From the NCBI GenBank assembly GCA_902560075.1, contig CACEKE010000005.1:1-64000 (forward strand): a DNA stretch of 64,000 nt, read 5' to 3'. The translations under genes and the position numbers were made by a program. The first letter of the stretch is position 1, and each line of letters opens with the position of its first letter. The notes under the pieces are model-generated. The model was not told the origin of the DNA, made no database searches, and worked only from the letters and a program-made list of their open reading frames with translations. Positions 1 to 9,133 of the stretch are shown here, piece by piece. Origin of the DNA: an uncultured Pelagibacteraceae bacterium (lineage in GTDB: Bacteria > Pseudomonadota > Alphaproteobacteria > Pelagibacterales > Pelagibacteraceae).

Positions 1-80
1 TGAAAAAGATGTCAAAAGGAAATATGAAGGGAATGGCGGACAAGGGATTGCCACCAGAACTTTTTAATCAACTTAAATAA
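1..80 (+). CDS. ffh: Signal recognition particle protein Ffh, C-terminal end (partial)
   Basis: Only the last 25 codons are present, read from base 3 to a TAA at 78-80. The visible peptide is rich in Met, Lys and Gly ([20 protein letters not shown]), like the methionine-rich tail of the Ffh M domain, which binds signal sequences and 4.5S RNA. The next gene is rpsP, 11 bases downstream, and ffh-rpsP is a common alphaproteobacterial order. Identity rests on this short tail plus context, so it is likely but not certain. Confidence 0.7.
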   Translation, partial: KKMSKGNMKGMADKGLPPELFNQLK

Positions 81-91
81 AAAGGAGAAAA

Positions 92-574
92 ATGTTAAAA
101 CTTAGATTATCAATGGGAGGTACAAAAAAACGTCCCGTATACAAAATAGTTGTTGCAGATAGTAGATTTTCTAGAGACGGAAGATTTATTGAGAAACTAG
201 GATTCTTTAATCCTCTAATACCAAAGGATAAAAAGGAACGTGTTGGTCTAGAGGCAGAGAGAATCAAATACTGGCTAGGACAAGGTGCTCAACCAACAAC
301 AAGAGTAGCTAGGATCTTAGGTGAAAATCAAATAATGCCTATGCCGCAAAAAGGAAACAATCCTCAAAAAGCTGTACCAAAGAAAGATAGAAAAAAAGAA
401 GATAAATCGGAGACATCAAAAGACGGGGGCAAAACATCAGAAGCTCCTAAGGAAGAGAAAAAGGAAGAAGCTCCTAAAGAAGAAAAGAAATCAGAAGCTC
501 CTAAGGAAGAGAAAAAAGAAGAATCTCCTAAAGAAGAAAAGAAATCAGAAGCTCCTAAGGAAGAGAAAAAATAA
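92..574 (+). CDS. rpsP: 30S ribosomal protein S16 with repetitive Lys/Glu-rich C-terminal extension
   Basis: Component of the small ribosomal subunit. Residues 1-80 match the bS16 core ([20 protein letters not shown] at the N-terminus, then the [15 protein letters not shown] segment). An AAGGAG Shine-Dalgarno at 81-86 supports the ATG at 92. The product is 160 residues, whereas bS16 is usually about 80-90. The surplus is a charged tail: a basic linker from about residue 85, then five 9-residue units of the form (S/E)E(A/S)PKEEKK at residues 116-160, encoded by a DNA tandem repeat. The frame is intact to the stop, so the tail is probably translated; its function is unknown. trmD follows after 2 bases. 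Confidence 0.96.
   Translation: MLKLRLSMGGTKKRPVYKIVVADSRFSRDGRFIEKLGFFNPLIPKDKKERVGLEAERIKYWLGQGAQPTTRVARILGENQIMPMPQKGNNPQKAVPKKDRKKEDKSETSKDGGKTSEAPKEEKKEEAPKEEKKSEAPKEEKKEESPKEEKKSEAPKEEKK
437..571 (+). repeat. Five-unit 27-nt tandem repeat inside rpsP (54-nt higher-order period)
   Basis: Five consecutive 27-base units encode the S16 tail. Units 1, 3 and 5 (TCAGAAGCTCCTAAGGAAGA...) are nearly identical to each other. Units 2 and 4 (GAAGAAGCTCCTAAAGAAGA... and GAAGAATCTCC...) differ by one base. The true period is therefore 54 bases, in about 2.5 copies. The near identity at the base level, including synonymous positions, indicates recent duplication by slippage or unequal recombination and predicts length variation between strains. 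Confidence 0.95.
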
Positions 575-576
575 AA

Positions 577-1266
577 ATGTTTACTGCAAGAATATTTACT
601 TTGTATCCAGACATGTTCCCGGGCCCCCTAAACGAAGGATTATTTCGTAAGGCCATGGAAAAGAATATTTGGAATTTAGAAAAAGTAGATATTAGAAAAT
701 ATGCTACTGATAAACATACTACAGTCGATGATACCCCATACGGTGGAGGCTCTGGAATGCTAATGAAGCCAGATGTAGTAGCTAGTGCGATAGATAAAAA
801 TGTTAAAAAGGGTGAAAAGGTAATTTTTTTAACACCTAGGGGAAAAATTTTTAATCAAAATATTGCTAAAGAACTTTCGTCTGAGAAAACAATAAATATA
901 ATTTGTGGTCGCTTCGAAGGCATAGACCAAAGAGTTGTTGAAACTAGGAATATTCAAGAATATAGCTTAGGTGATTTCATTTTATCAGGTGGGGAGACAG
1001 CAGCATTTGTCTTTATAGACGCAATACTAAGATTGTTACCCGGAATTCTTGGTAATGAAAATTCAATAAAAGATGAAAGTTTTGAAAATGGTCTTTTAGA
1101 GTATCCTCAGTATACAAAACCTCAAATTTGGGAGGAAAAAGAAGTCCCAAATGTACTTTTATCGGGAGATCATGCTAAAATTAAACACTGGCGTTTGTCT
1201 CAATCTGAGGCTATAACTCGCGACCGAAGACCAGATTTATGGCAAAAATATAATAAAAAAAACTAA
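577..1266 (+). CDS. trmD: tRNA (guanine-N1-)-methyltransferase TrmD
   Basis: Methylates G37 next to the anticodon of certain tRNAs using S-adenosylmethionine, preventing +1 frameshifting. At 229 residues it is normal for bacterial TrmD. Family motifs are clear: GGGSGM at residues 56-61, [10 protein letters not shown] at 110-119 and [12 protein letters not shown] at 129-140, which build the trefoil-knot SAM site. The C-terminal [12 protein letters not shown] helix region is also present. It begins 2 bases after the rpsP stop and ends next to rplS. The usual rimM gene between rpsP and trmD is missing here. Confidence 0.97.
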   Translation: MFTARIFTLYPDMFPGPLNEGLFRKAMEKNIWNLEKVDIRKYATDKHTTVDDTPYGGGSGMLMKPDVVASAIDKNVKKGEKVIFLTPRGKIFNQNIAKELSSEKTINIICGRFEGIDQRVVETRNIQEYSLGDFILSGGETAAFVFIDAILRLLPGILGNENSIKDESFENGLLEYPQYTKPQIWEEKEVPNVLLSGDHAKIKHWRLSQSEAITRDRRPDLWQKYNKKN

Positions 1267-1267
1267 T

Positions 1268-1816
1268 TTGAAAAACTTAATAATGAAATCAATTGATGAA
1301 ATAAACAGAGCTAATGTTGCTAAAATATCTGCTGAAAAAAAATTGCCTAATTTTTTTCCAGGAGACATTATCAAAGTTGGTGTAAAAATAACAGAAGGTA
1401 AAAGAGATAGAATTCAGTACTTTGAAGGCGTTTGTATAGCGAAAAAAAATAGAGACATTAACTCATCATTTACAGTCAGAAAAATATCTTTTGGTGAAGG
1501 CGTTGAAAGAACATTTGCTCTTTATAGTCCAATTGTTGACTCTATTAAAGTCATTAGATCCGGACAGGTAAGAAGAGCCAAACTTTATTATTTAAGAGAT
1601 AGAACTGGAAAGTCAGCTCGTATCGCTGAAAAGATAAGAAAAAATATTGGAATTGAAGTAGAAACAAAGTTAGAAAATAATCAAGAACCTATTCAAACTG
1701 AAAGCCAAGTCACAGAAGATAGTAAAGAAGATTTAACAAAAAAACCTGAAAAAAAAGAAGATCCAAAAAAAGAGGAAGTTGTTAAAACAGAAGAAGGATC
1801 TTCAGAAAAAAAATAA
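1268..1816 (+). CDS. rplS: 50S ribosomal protein L19 with charged C-terminal tail
   Basis: Large-subunit protein at the 30S-50S interface. The core is unmistakable ([19 protein letters not shown], then [20 protein letters not shown]). Two starts are possible: TTG at 1268 directly after the trmD stop, or ATG at 1283. Counting back from the conserved [12 protein letters not shown] segment, the 1283 start gives the usual bL19 N-terminal length of 12 residues, so 1283 may be the real start. Beyond about residue 130 there is a Lys/Glu/Thr-rich tail of some 45-50 residues ([16 protein letters not shown] and similar) that most L19 proteins lack, echoing the tail on S16 in the same operon. Confidence 0.95.
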   Translation: MKNLIMKSIDEINRANVAKISAEKKLPNFFPGDIIKVGVKITEGKRDRIQYFEGVCIAKKNRDINSSFTVRKISFGEGVERTFALYSPIVDSIKVIRSGQVRRAKLYYLRDRTGKSARIAEKIRKNIGIEVETKLENNQEPIQTESQVTEDSKEDLTKKPEKKEDPKKEEVVKTEEGSSEKK

Positions 1817-1825
1817 TTTTTTCTA

Positions 1826-3229
1826 ATGCCTCAAACTTTATACGATAAAATTTGGAATCAGCACTTAGTTCATCAACAAGATGATGGCACATCTCTGCTT
1901 TTTGTTGATAGACATTTAGTTCATGAGGTAACAAGTCCTCAAGCTTTTGAAGGCTTAAGAACATCAAATAGAAAAGTTAGACAACCGAGTTTAACTTTAG
2001 CAGTTGCTGATCACAATGTACCTACTACTGATAGATCAAAAGGAATTGAGGATGAGGATTCAAAAATTCAAGTCGAAACATTAGAAAAAAATTGTAAAGA
2101 ATTTGGAATAAAGTTGTTTGGAATGAACGATAAAAGACAAGGGATTGTTCATATTATAGGTCCTGAACAAGGTTTTACTCAACCTGGAACCGTAATAGTT
2201 TGCGGCGATAGTCATACTGCTACACACGGTGCATTTGGAGCCTTAGCCTTTGGAATTGGAACTTCTGAGGTTGAGCATGTGTTAGCAACTCAAACTTTAG
2301 TTCAAAAAAAGTCAAAAAACTTAAGAATAAATGTAAATGGTAAGTTACCAATTGGGGTAACATCAAAAGATGTAATTTTGCAAATAATTGGAAAAATTGG
2401 AACCGCGGGCGGCACAGGTTATGTTATTGAATATGCTGGGGATTTAGTCTCCTCTTTGAGTATCGAGCAAAGAATGACAATTTGTAATATGACTATTGAA
2501 GGTGGGGCAAGAGCTGGATTAATTAAACCAGATGAAAAAACATTCAAATATTTAAAAGGTAGACCATTATCTCCTAAAAATGAAAACTGGGATAAAGCAT
2601 TAGACCACTGGAGCAAACTTCACTCAGATAACGATGCTATTTTTGACAAAGAAGTGAACCTTGATGGAAAAGATATAAAACCAATGGTTACTTGGGGTAC
2701 ATCTCCTCAAGATGTGGTTCCAATAGATGGTAAAGTTCCAAACCCTGAAAATATATCCGACCCAGATAAGAAAAGTTCAATTGAGAGATCTTTAAAATAT
2801 ATGGGGTTAAAACCAGATATCAACGTTAAAGATATTAAAATAGATAAAGTATTTATAGGTAGTTGCACAAATGGACGTATTGAGGACTTAAGAGAGGCTG
2901 CAAAGATTTTAAAAGATAAAAAAATAGCAGGCCATGTAAATGCGATGGTGGTACCAGGCTCAGGGTTAGTAAAAGAACAAGCGGAACAAGAGGGATTAGA
3001 TAAAATATTTATTAACTCAGGCTTTGAATGGAGAGAGCCCGGTTGTTCAATGTGTTTGGCAATGAATGCAGATAAATTAAAACCAGAGGAAAGATGTGCA
3101 TCCACATCAAATAGAAATTTTGAGGGTCGTCAAGGTAGAGGTGGCAGAACTCATCTTGTAAGTCCCGCAATGGCAGCTGCAGCAGCTGTGTCCGGTAATT
3201 TGGACGATGTAAGAAAATATACAAATTAA
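1826..3229 (+). CDS. leuC: 3-isopropylmalate dehydratase large subunit
   Basis: With LeuD, isomerises 2-isopropylmalate to 3-isopropylmalate in leucine synthesis; an aconitase-family [4Fe-4S] enzyme. The 467-residue length is typical. The three cluster cysteines are visible: Cys347 in FIGSCTNGR, and Cys407 and Cys410 in [10 protein letters not shown]. The substrate loop [20 protein letters not shown] is present. The gene follows rplS by 9 bases. Its TAA shares one base with the leuD ATG (TAATG), implying translational coupling. Confidence 0.98.
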   Translation: MPQTLYDKIWNQHLVHQQDDGTSLLFVDRHLVHEVTSPQAFEGLRTSNRKVRQPSLTLAVADHNVPTTDRSKGIEDEDSKIQVETLEKNCKEFGIKLFGMNDKRQGIVHIIGPEQGFTQPGTVIVCGDSHTATHGAFGALAFGIGTSEVEHVLATQTLVQKKSKNLRINVNGKLPIGVTSKDVILQIIGKIGTAGGTGYVIEYAGDLVSSLSIEQRMTICNMTIEGGARAGLIKPDEKTFKYLKGRPLSPKNENWDKALDHWSKLHSDNDAIFDKEVNLDGKDIKPMVTWGTSPQDVVPIDGKVPNPENISDPDKKSSIERSLKYMGLKPDINVKDIKIDKVFIGSCTNGRIEDLREAAKILKDKKIAGHVNAMVVPGSGLVKEQAEQEGLDKIFINSGFEWREPGCSMCLAMNADKLKPEERCASTSNRNFEGRQGRGGRTHLVSPAMAAAAAVSGNLDDVRKYTN

Positions 3230-3834
3230 TGAAAAAATTTAAAAATCTAAAAAGCATTCCTGCTTATCTTCCAATAGTAAATATTGATACAGATATGATT
3301 ATTCCAAAACAGTTTTTAAAAACTATAAAAAGAACTGGTTTAGGAAAAAGCTTATTTTTTGAAATGCGATACGACCATGACGGAAAAGAAATAAAAGACT
3401 TTATATTGAATAATGAACCTTACAATAATTCAAAAATTTTAATTGCAGGAAAAAATTTTGGTTGCGGGTCATCTAGGGAGCACGCCCCCTGGGCGCTGCT
3501 AGATTTTGGAATAACTTGTGTAATAAGTTCTAGTTATGCAGATATTTTTTATAATAATTGCTTTAAAAATGGAATATTGCCAATCACAATATCAGAAGAA
3601 AAAATTAAAGAATTGGCAGAATATTCTAATCGTAAAGAGGAAATTTCAATTGATTTAATTGAACAAAAAATAACGTTTGGAAATAACGAAATTAAATTTG
3701 AAATAGATGATTTTAAAAAAGAATGTCTTATAGAAGGCTATGACGATATTGCTTTATCTTTAAATCATAAATCTAAAATTGAGTCTTTCGAAAATAAGAT
3801 TAAATCTGAGAGACCTTGGATTTTTAATGATTAA
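3229..3834 (+). CDS. leuD: 3-isopropylmalate dehydratase small subunit
   Basis: Swivelling-domain partner of LeuC in the leucine pathway. At 201 residues it is normal length, and it contains the hallmark [19 protein letters not shown] segment that binds the substrate carboxylate, plus the N-terminal [12 protein letters not shown] motif. It overlaps leuC by one base and leuB by eight bases, so leuCDB is a tightly coupled unit. Confidence 0.98.
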   Translation: MKKFKNLKSIPAYLPIVNIDTDMIIPKQFLKTIKRTGLGKSLFFEMRYDHDGKEIKDFILNNEPYNNSKILIAGKNFGCGSSREHAPWALLDFGITCVISSSYADIFYNNCFKNGILPITISEEKIKELAEYSNRKEEISIDLIEQKITFGNNEIKFEIDDFKKECLIEGYDDIALSLNHKSKIESFENKIKSERPWIFND

Positions 3835-4936
3835 AGTAAAAAAAAGAAAAATCCTTTTATTACCAGGAGATGGTATCGGACCAGAGGTAATTGCAGAGGT
3901 TAGAAAAATAATAGAATGGCTAAATCACAATAGATCACTTGATTTTGAAATCGATGAAGATTTAGTTGGTGGAGCTGCTTATGATAAACATGGAACACCA
4001 ATTACTGACGAAGTATTTTATAAAGCATTAGAAAGCCAAGCAGTAGTTTTAGGAGCAGTGGGTGGTCCTAAATGGGATAATTTAGAATTTTCAAAAAAAC
4101 CAGAAAGAGCACTTTTAAAACTTCGAAAAGAATTAAAGTTATTTGCAAATTTAAGACCTGCGATATGCTTTGAGCAACTTGTTGATGCATCCAGTCTTAA
4201 GCCTGAAATAGTTTCCGGATTAGATATAATGATTGTTAGAGAATTAACAGGTGGGATTTATTTCGGTGAGCCTAGAGGTATCAAGCCAATTAATAATGGA
4301 GAAAGGAAAGGAATCAACACACACACCTATACATCAAAAGAAATAGAAAGGGTTGGTAGGATTGCTTTTGAATTAGCAAAGAAAAGAAATAATAAAGTTA
4401 CCTCATGTGAAAAGTCTAATGTCATGGAAGCAGGACAACTCTGGAAAGAGGAAATACAAACATTACATGATAAAGATTTTAAAGATGTACAACTGGAACA
4501 CATGCTTGCAGATAATTGTGCAATGCAGCTTTTAAGAAATCCTAAGCAATTTGATGTCATAGTTACTGATAATCTTTTTGGAGATATCCTTTCTGATGAA
4601 GCAGCTATGTTAACGGGTTCATTAGGATTGCTGCCTTCAGCATCACTAGGAGCAAAGGACAAGGACGGAAATATGAGATCAATGTATGAACCTGTCCATG
4701 GCTCAGCCCCTGATATCGCTGGCAAAGGTTTAGCTAATCCTATTGCAACAATTTTAAGTTTTGCAATGGCTTTGAAATACTCATTAAATTTAGATAAAGA
4801 GGCAAAAGAGCTAGAAAATGCGGTTCAAAAAGTCTTAAATGACGGACTAAGAACAAAAGACATTTTATCTAAGGGTAATAAGGAAGTTTCTACAAAAGTG
4901 ATGGGTGATGCGATTATTGCATATTTGCAAAAGTAG
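3827..4936 (+). CDS. leuB: 3-isopropylmalate dehydrogenase
   Basis: NAD-dependent oxidative decarboxylation of 3-isopropylmalate to 2-oxoisocaproate in leucine synthesis. The ATG at 3827 gives 369 residues beginning [20 protein letters not shown], the standard N-terminus. A longer frame from a TTG at 3779 would only add residues inside leuD and is not favoured. The motifs [14 protein letters not shown] and [17 protein letters not shown] (Mg2+ and substrate Asp residues) and [14 protein letters not shown] (NAD site) are all present. Last gene of leuCDB. Confidence 0.97.
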   Translation: MIKVKKRKILLLPGDGIGPEVIAEVRKIIEWLNHNRSLDFEIDEDLVGGAAYDKHGTPITDEVFYKALESQAVVLGAVGGPKWDNLEFSKKPERALLKLRKELKLFANLRPAICFEQLVDASSLKPEIVSGLDIMIVRELTGGIYFGEPRGIKPINNGERKGINTHTYTSKEIERVGRIAFELAKKRNNKVTSCEKSNVMEAGQLWKEEIQTLHDKDFKDVQLEHMLADNCAMQLLRNPKQFDVIVTDNLFGDILSDEAAMLTGSLGLLPSASLGAKDKDGNMRSMYEPVHGSAPDIAGKGLANPIATILSFAMALKYSLNLDKEAKELENAVQKVLNDGLRTKDILSKGNKEVSTKVMGDAIIAYLQK

Positions 4937-4953
4937 TATTTTTAAATTATTTT
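4925..4953 (+). promoter_or_regulatory. Candidate promoter for the dmd operon
   Basis: A -35-like TTGCAA at 4925-4930 and a -10-like TATTTT at 4948-4953 are separated by 17 bases, ending 10 bases before the dmdC ATG. It overlaps the 3' end of leuB. The match is modest and the region is very A+T-rich, so it could be chance. If used, transcription would begin a few bases before the ATG. Confidence 0.3.
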
Positions 4954-4963
4954 AACATAATAT

Positions 4964-6730
4964 ATGACAACATATACAGCACCAGTAGATGACATGATGT
5001 TTCTCTATGAGAAACTGAGAAACAATAAATTCTATAACGAGCTAGATAAATATAAAGACGTGACTCCAGATCTTGTAAAAAATATTTTAGAGGAGGCTGC
5101 AAAAATAAATCAAAATCTCATTTTACCTTTAGCAAAGGCTGGTGATGAGCAACCAGCAGTTTTAGAAAATGGTGTGGTAAGAACACCACCAGGATATAAA
5201 GAGGCATATAAAAAATATATAGAAGATGGATGGACTTCATTATCCTGTGATCCTAAATATGGCGGCCAAGGAATGCCAAAAACTGTGAGCGCATTTTTTG
5301 ACGAAATGCTTTCTTCGGCGTCATTATCATTTAAATTATATAGCGAGTTAAGTATTGGCGCATACAATTGTATAAATCATCATGCAACAGATGATGTTAA
5401 AAATAAGTTTTTACCAAAGATGGTTGAAGGCAAATGGAGTGGTACAATGTGTTTAACAGAGCCAGTTTGTGGTACAGATTTAGGTTTACTAAAGACAAAA
5501 GCTGTAGAACAAAGTGATGGAACTTATAAACTAACTGGCCAAAAAATTTTTATCACTTCTGGCGATCATGATTTAACAGAAAATATTATTCACCTAGTTA
5601 TTGCTAGGTCATCCGATTCACCGTCAGGAACAAGAGGTATAAGCCTTTTTCTGGTACCTAAATTTGTAGTCAACGAGGATGGATCCTTAGGTCCAAGAAA
5701 TGGAATTAGTACAGGATCTATAGAAAGTAAAATGGGTATAAAAGGGTCAGCTACATGTGTATTAAATTTTGATGAGGCTACAGGTTATATGATAGGTCCA
5801 AAAAATAAGGGATTAAATTCTATGTTTACAATGATGAACTTGGAGAGAATTGTTGTTGGAATTCAGGGACTTGGTATATCTGAAATCGCTTATCAAAACT
5901 CATTAATTTATTCTAAAGAAAGAAAACAAGGTAAAAGTAACAAAAATAATTCATCTAATGGTTCTGCAGATTTTATAATTGAGCATGCAGACATAAGGAG
6001 ATCTCTTTTAAATATGAAGTCAATAATAGAGGGTGAGAGAGCATTATGTTTTTGGTTATCACAGCAAACAGAAGTTAGTTTGAACCATAATATCGAGGAA
6101 GTTAAGCAAGAGGCTGCAGATTACGTTTCTTTGATGACACCTGTCGTCAAAGCTTTGTTTACAGATATGGGGTCCGAAATTACAAGTGAGGCAATGCAAA
6201 TATTTGGTGGATATGGTTATACTAAAGATCAAGGTATAGAACAATTATACAGAGACAATAGAATCACACCAATTTATGAGGGCACTAACTCTGTTCAAGC
6301 AATTGATTTGGTCTTTAGAAAATTAGTTAACAAAAATGGAGATATTATAGATAGATATATAAAAATGATTAAAAAAGACTTAGAAAATAATAACGAAAAG
6401 CTGTCACCATTTATTAAAGACTTAAATATATACTTAGATAAATTAATTTCATTTACCACATGGATAAAAGATAAAATTGAAAACTCTAAGGATGATGCGA
6501 ATGCAGCATGTAATGACTATTTAAAAGTATTAGGTCTTATTGCGGTAGGTCACTCTTGGATTAAAGTCCTTGAGGTAAGTTTCAATGATTATGATAATAA
6601 TAAAGAATTTTATGAGGATAAAATACAAACCGCTCGCTTTTTTTTTCAAAGGGTATTACCAAGAATTGACACACATTGCATATCTGCCATGAGTGGAAGC
6701 GGATATATAATGGATTTTAAATTCAACTAA
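4964..6730 (+). CDS. dmdC: 3-methylmercaptopropionyl-CoA dehydrogenase (DmdC)
   Basis: FAD-dependent acyl-CoA dehydrogenase expected to convert methylmercaptopropionyl-CoA to methylthioacryloyl-CoA in the DMSP demethylation pathway. It is a large-type family member (588 residues; classic short ones are about 380-400) with an N-terminal extension and a C-terminal domain. Visible motifs are CLTEPVCGTDLGLLKTKA near residue 162 (flavin/substrate contacts), IFGGYGYTKDQGIEQLYRD, and YEGTNSVQAIDLV near residue 438, which contains the catalytic-Glu region of this subfamily. The function is assigned mainly by linkage to dmdB and dmdA; sequence alone would say a broad-family acyl-CoA dehydrogenase. dmdB begins one base after the stop. 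Confidence 0.9.
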   Translation: MTTYTAPVDDMMFLYEKLRNNKFYNELDKYKDVTPDLVKNILEEAAKINQNLILPLAKAGDEQPAVLENGVVRTPPGYKEAYKKYIEDGWTSLSCDPKYGGQGMPKTVSAFFDEMLSSASLSFKLYSELSIGAYNCINHHATDDVKNKFLPKMVEGKWSGTMCLTEPVCGTDLGLLKTKAVEQSDGTYKLTGQKIFITSGDHDLTENIIHLVIARSSDSPSGTRGISLFLVPKFVVNEDGSLGPRNGISTGSIESKMGIKGSATCVLNFDEATGYMIGPKNKGLNSMFTMMNLERIVVGIQGLGISEIAYQNSLIYSKERKQGKSNKNNSSNGSADFIIEHADIRRSLLNMKSIIEGERALCFWLSQQTEVSLNHNIEEVKQEAADYVSLMTPVVKALFTDMGSEITSEAMQIFGGYGYTKDQGIEQLYRDNRITPIYEGTNSVQAIDLVFRKLVNKNGDIIDRYIKMIKKDLENNNEKLSPFIKDLNIYLDKLISFTTWIKDKIENSKDDANAACNDYLKVLGLIAVGHSWIKVLEVSFNDYDNNKEFYEDKIQTARFFFQRVLPRIDTHCISAMSGSGYIMDFKFN

Positions 6731-6731
6731 A

Positions 6732-8360
6732 ATGAGTAGTTTTGAAAAAAATTTGGACAAAAATCCTGCAAATTTTGTTCCATTGACACCTTTAACATTT
6801 CTAGAGAGAGCAAAAGACATTTATCCAAATTATGAGGCACTAGTTTACGAAGATAGAAAATACACTTGGCTTGATATTTACAAAAGATGTACTCAATTTG
6901 CGAGTGCTCTTGAAAAAATTGGAATTACTAAAGGAGATACGGTATCCGTCATGGCATGTAATACTCCAGAAATATTTGAAGCACATTATTCGGTTCCTAT
7001 GACAGGCGCTGTTCTTAATACAATTAATATTAGATTAGATTCTAAAACAGTAAGTTATATTTTGGAACATAGTGATGCTAAGGTATTAATTGTAGATAGA
7101 CAGTTTCATGAAGTTGTAAAAAAAGCTTTATCTAATATTAAAAAAGAGATCAAAATAATTGATATTTTTGACAAGCATGCTGATCAATCAAAGCTAGGTA
7201 AAATTGGAGATTTAGAATACGAGGAATTCCTAAAAACTGGTGACACAGACTATGTATGGAAGAGACCAGATAATGAATGGCAGGCAATTTCATTAAGTTA
7301 CACTTCAGGCACAACGGGTAATCCAAAAGGTGTAGTTTATCATCATAGAGGTTCATATTTGATGGCAACAGGAAGTGCTGTAGCATGGAACATGCCAAAT
7401 AGATTAGTATTTCTTTGTGTTGTCCCAATGTTTCATTGTAATGGGTGGTGTTACCCTTGGACTGTTCCAATGTTGAATGGAAAAACGATTTGTTTAAGAA
7501 ATATAGATATAAAAAAAATTTTTGAATTAATTGAGACTTATAAAGTAACTCACTTTGGAGGGGCTCCAATCGTACTTAATATGATTACGGGTGCTTCTGA
7601 AAGTGACAGAAAAGAGTTAAAACATAAAGTATATGTTCTTACTGCAGGCGCTCCTCCACCAAGTATAATTTTTAAAAAAATGAAAAGTCTAGGTTTTGAA
7701 GTTATGCATGTATATGGCTTAACGGAAACATATGGTCATATTACCCAATGTGCATGGAATGATGATTGGAATTCATTAGATGAAGATAAAGTTAATGAGA
7801 TTAAAGCTAGACAAGGTGTTAGATACCCTAATACCGAGGGGGTCTCGGTGATAGATCCAGAGTCAATGAAGCCAGTTCCAAGAGATGGAAAAACCATGGG
7901 TGAGATAATGATCAAAGGAAATGTAGTCATGAAAGGGTATTACAAGGACAAAGATGCAACTGATAAAGCTATGAAAGATGGATGGTTTCACTCAGGAGAT
8001 TTGGCTGTAATGCATCCTGATGGCTATATAAAAATTCAAGACAGATCAAAAGATATTATTATATCTGGCGGTGAAAATATTTCTTCAATCGAAATAGAAA
8101 ATACTTTAGCAAAACACCCTTCAGTATCAATTGCAGCTGTAGTCGCTAAACCTGATGAAAAATGGGGTGAAGTACCGTGTGCATTTATTGAGGCTGTAAA
8201 AGATAAATCTACCACAGAAAAAGAACTAATAGATTTCTGTAAGGAAACATTAGCTAACTTTAAAGTACCAAAAAAAATTGAATTTTGTGAATTACCAAAA
8301 ACCTCAACAGGAAAAATCCAAAAGTTTGAATTAAGAAAAAAGGCTAAGGAGTTAAGCTGA
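6732..8360 (+). CDS. dmdB: 3-methylmercaptopropionate--CoA ligase (DmdB)
   Basis: AMP-forming acyl-CoA synthetase, expected to activate methylmercaptopropionate, the product of DmdA, with ATP and CoA. The 542-residue protein carries the P-loop SLSYTSGTTGNPKGV near residue 187, the adenylate motif VYGLTETYGH near 326, GWFHSGDLAVMHPDGY near 419 and the catalytic-lysine tail KTSTGKIQKFELRKK near 522. Medium-chain or fatty-acyl ligases look similar, so specificity is inferred from the operon. An AAGGAG at 8346-8351 and the overlapping CTGA at its stop appear to start the next gene. Confidence 0.9.
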   Translation: MSSFEKNLDKNPANFVPLTPLTFLERAKDIYPNYEALVYEDRKYTWLDIYKRCTQFASALEKIGITKGDTVSVMACNTPEIFEAHYSVPMTGAVLNTINIRLDSKTVSYILEHSDAKVLIVDRQFHEVVKKALSNIKKEIKIIDIFDKHADQSKLGKIGDLEYEEFLKTGDTDYVWKRPDNEWQAISLSYTSGTTGNPKGVVYHHRGSYLMATGSAVAWNMPNRLVFLCVVPMFHCNGWCYPWTVPMLNGKTICLRNIDIKKIFELIETYKVTHFGGAPIVLNMITGASESDRKELKHKVYVLTAGAPPPSIIFKKMKSLGFEVMHVYGLTETYGHITQCAWNDDWNSLDEDKVNEIKARQGVRYPNTEGVSVIDPESMKPVPRDGKTMGEIMIKGNVVMKGYYKDKDATDKAMKDGWFHSGDLAVMHPDGYIKIQDRSKDIIISGGENISSIEIENTLAKHPSVSIAAVVAKPDEKWGEVPCAFIEAVKDKSTTEKELIDFCKETLANFKVPKKIEFCELPKTSTGKIQKFELRKKAKELS

Positions 8361-9133
8361 ATATAAACATCAATGATAAAGATGTTTTCATCTCAACGGG
8401 TGGCAGAGATATAGATCCTACCAAATCATCAATATTACTTATGCACGGCAGTGGACTTAGTCACATCGTTTGGTCTTTGCATGAGCAATTTTATATTACA
8501 AATGGATATAATGTTTTATCTGTAGATTTGCCAGGACATGGAAATTCAGACGGACCTGCCATTGAGTCGATCGAAAAAATATCAGACTGGGTAAGTGATT
8601 TGATAAAAAATTTAAAATTAAATAAAATTAACTTTGTAGGTCATTCCCAAGGTTGTCTTGTAGGAATTGATTTTGCGTCGCGTTATCCAGATTTAACAGA
8701 AAAGCTCATTTTAGTTGCTGGTTCATATAAATTACCAGTAAACCAAGATCTTTTAGACCTAGCTTACGCCGGAGATGAAAAAGCAATTTTATTAATGATG
8801 AAGTGGGGTTATGAGGGTTCAAAGGCGTTTATAGGAGGCAACCCTGTAAAAAAAATAATTAATTCCACTAGAGAAATTAGAGAAATTTTGTATGTGGACT
8901 TAAATGCTTGTAACAATTATAAAACCGGTAAAGAATCTTTAGAAAAAATTATTTGTCCTACATTATGTATTTTTGGAGACTTGGACAAAATGGTTCCTCT
9001 AAAAATTGGAAACAAAATGGCTGAGACAATAAAAAATTCTGAAGTAAAAATTATAAATAATTGTGGTCATATGATTATATTTGAAAAGGCTTTTGAAATG
9101 AGAAAATCTGTTTTGGAGTTTATAAATAAATGA
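8357..9133 (+). CDS. Alpha/beta-hydrolase inside the DMSP operon, apparent CTG start
   Basis: Alpha/beta-hydrolase fold protein of 258 residues if it starts at 8357. The first in-frame ATG (8441) would fall in the oxyanion-hole strand ([13 protein letters not shown]) and delete the first beta strands. The frame is open upstream to 8348, just after a stop at 8345. A CTG at 8357 overlaps the dmdB stop as CTGA, five bases after a perfect AAGGAG, which is the usual geometry of an ATGA junction. The catalytic set is visible: nucleophile Ser97 in GHSQG, Asp in FGDLDKMVP, and His in NCGHMIIF. Its 3' end overlaps dmdA by four bases (ATGA). Substrate unknown; a thioesterase or esterase role in DMSP metabolism is an inference from position only. 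Confidence 0.88.
   Translation: MNININDKDVFISTGGRDIDPTKSSILLMHGSGLSHIVWSLHEQFYITNGYNVLSVDLPGHGNSDGPAIESIEKISDWVSDLIKNLKLNKINFVGHSQGCLVGIDFASRYPDLTEKLILVAGSYKLPVNQDLLDLAYAGDEKAILLMMKWGYEGSKAFIGGNPVKKIINSTREIREILYVDLNACNNYKTGKESLEKIICPTLCIFGDLDKMVPLKIGNKMAETIKNSEVKIINNCGHMIIFEKAFEMRKSVLEFINK

Noticed and set aside
2707..3105. Open frame of 132 codons on the minus strand inside leuC
   Set aside because: Covers the conserved iron-sulfur region of leuC on the other strand; no protein family features.
3779..3826. Longer leuB frame from an upstream TTG
   Set aside because: The added residues lie in leuD and do not belong to the LeuB family; the ATG at 3827 gives the standard N-terminus.
7150..7569. 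Open frame of 139 codons on the minus strand inside dmdB
   Set aside because: Antisense to a strongly conserved gene, no recognisable motif, odd composition and no ribosome-binding site; a shadow frame.
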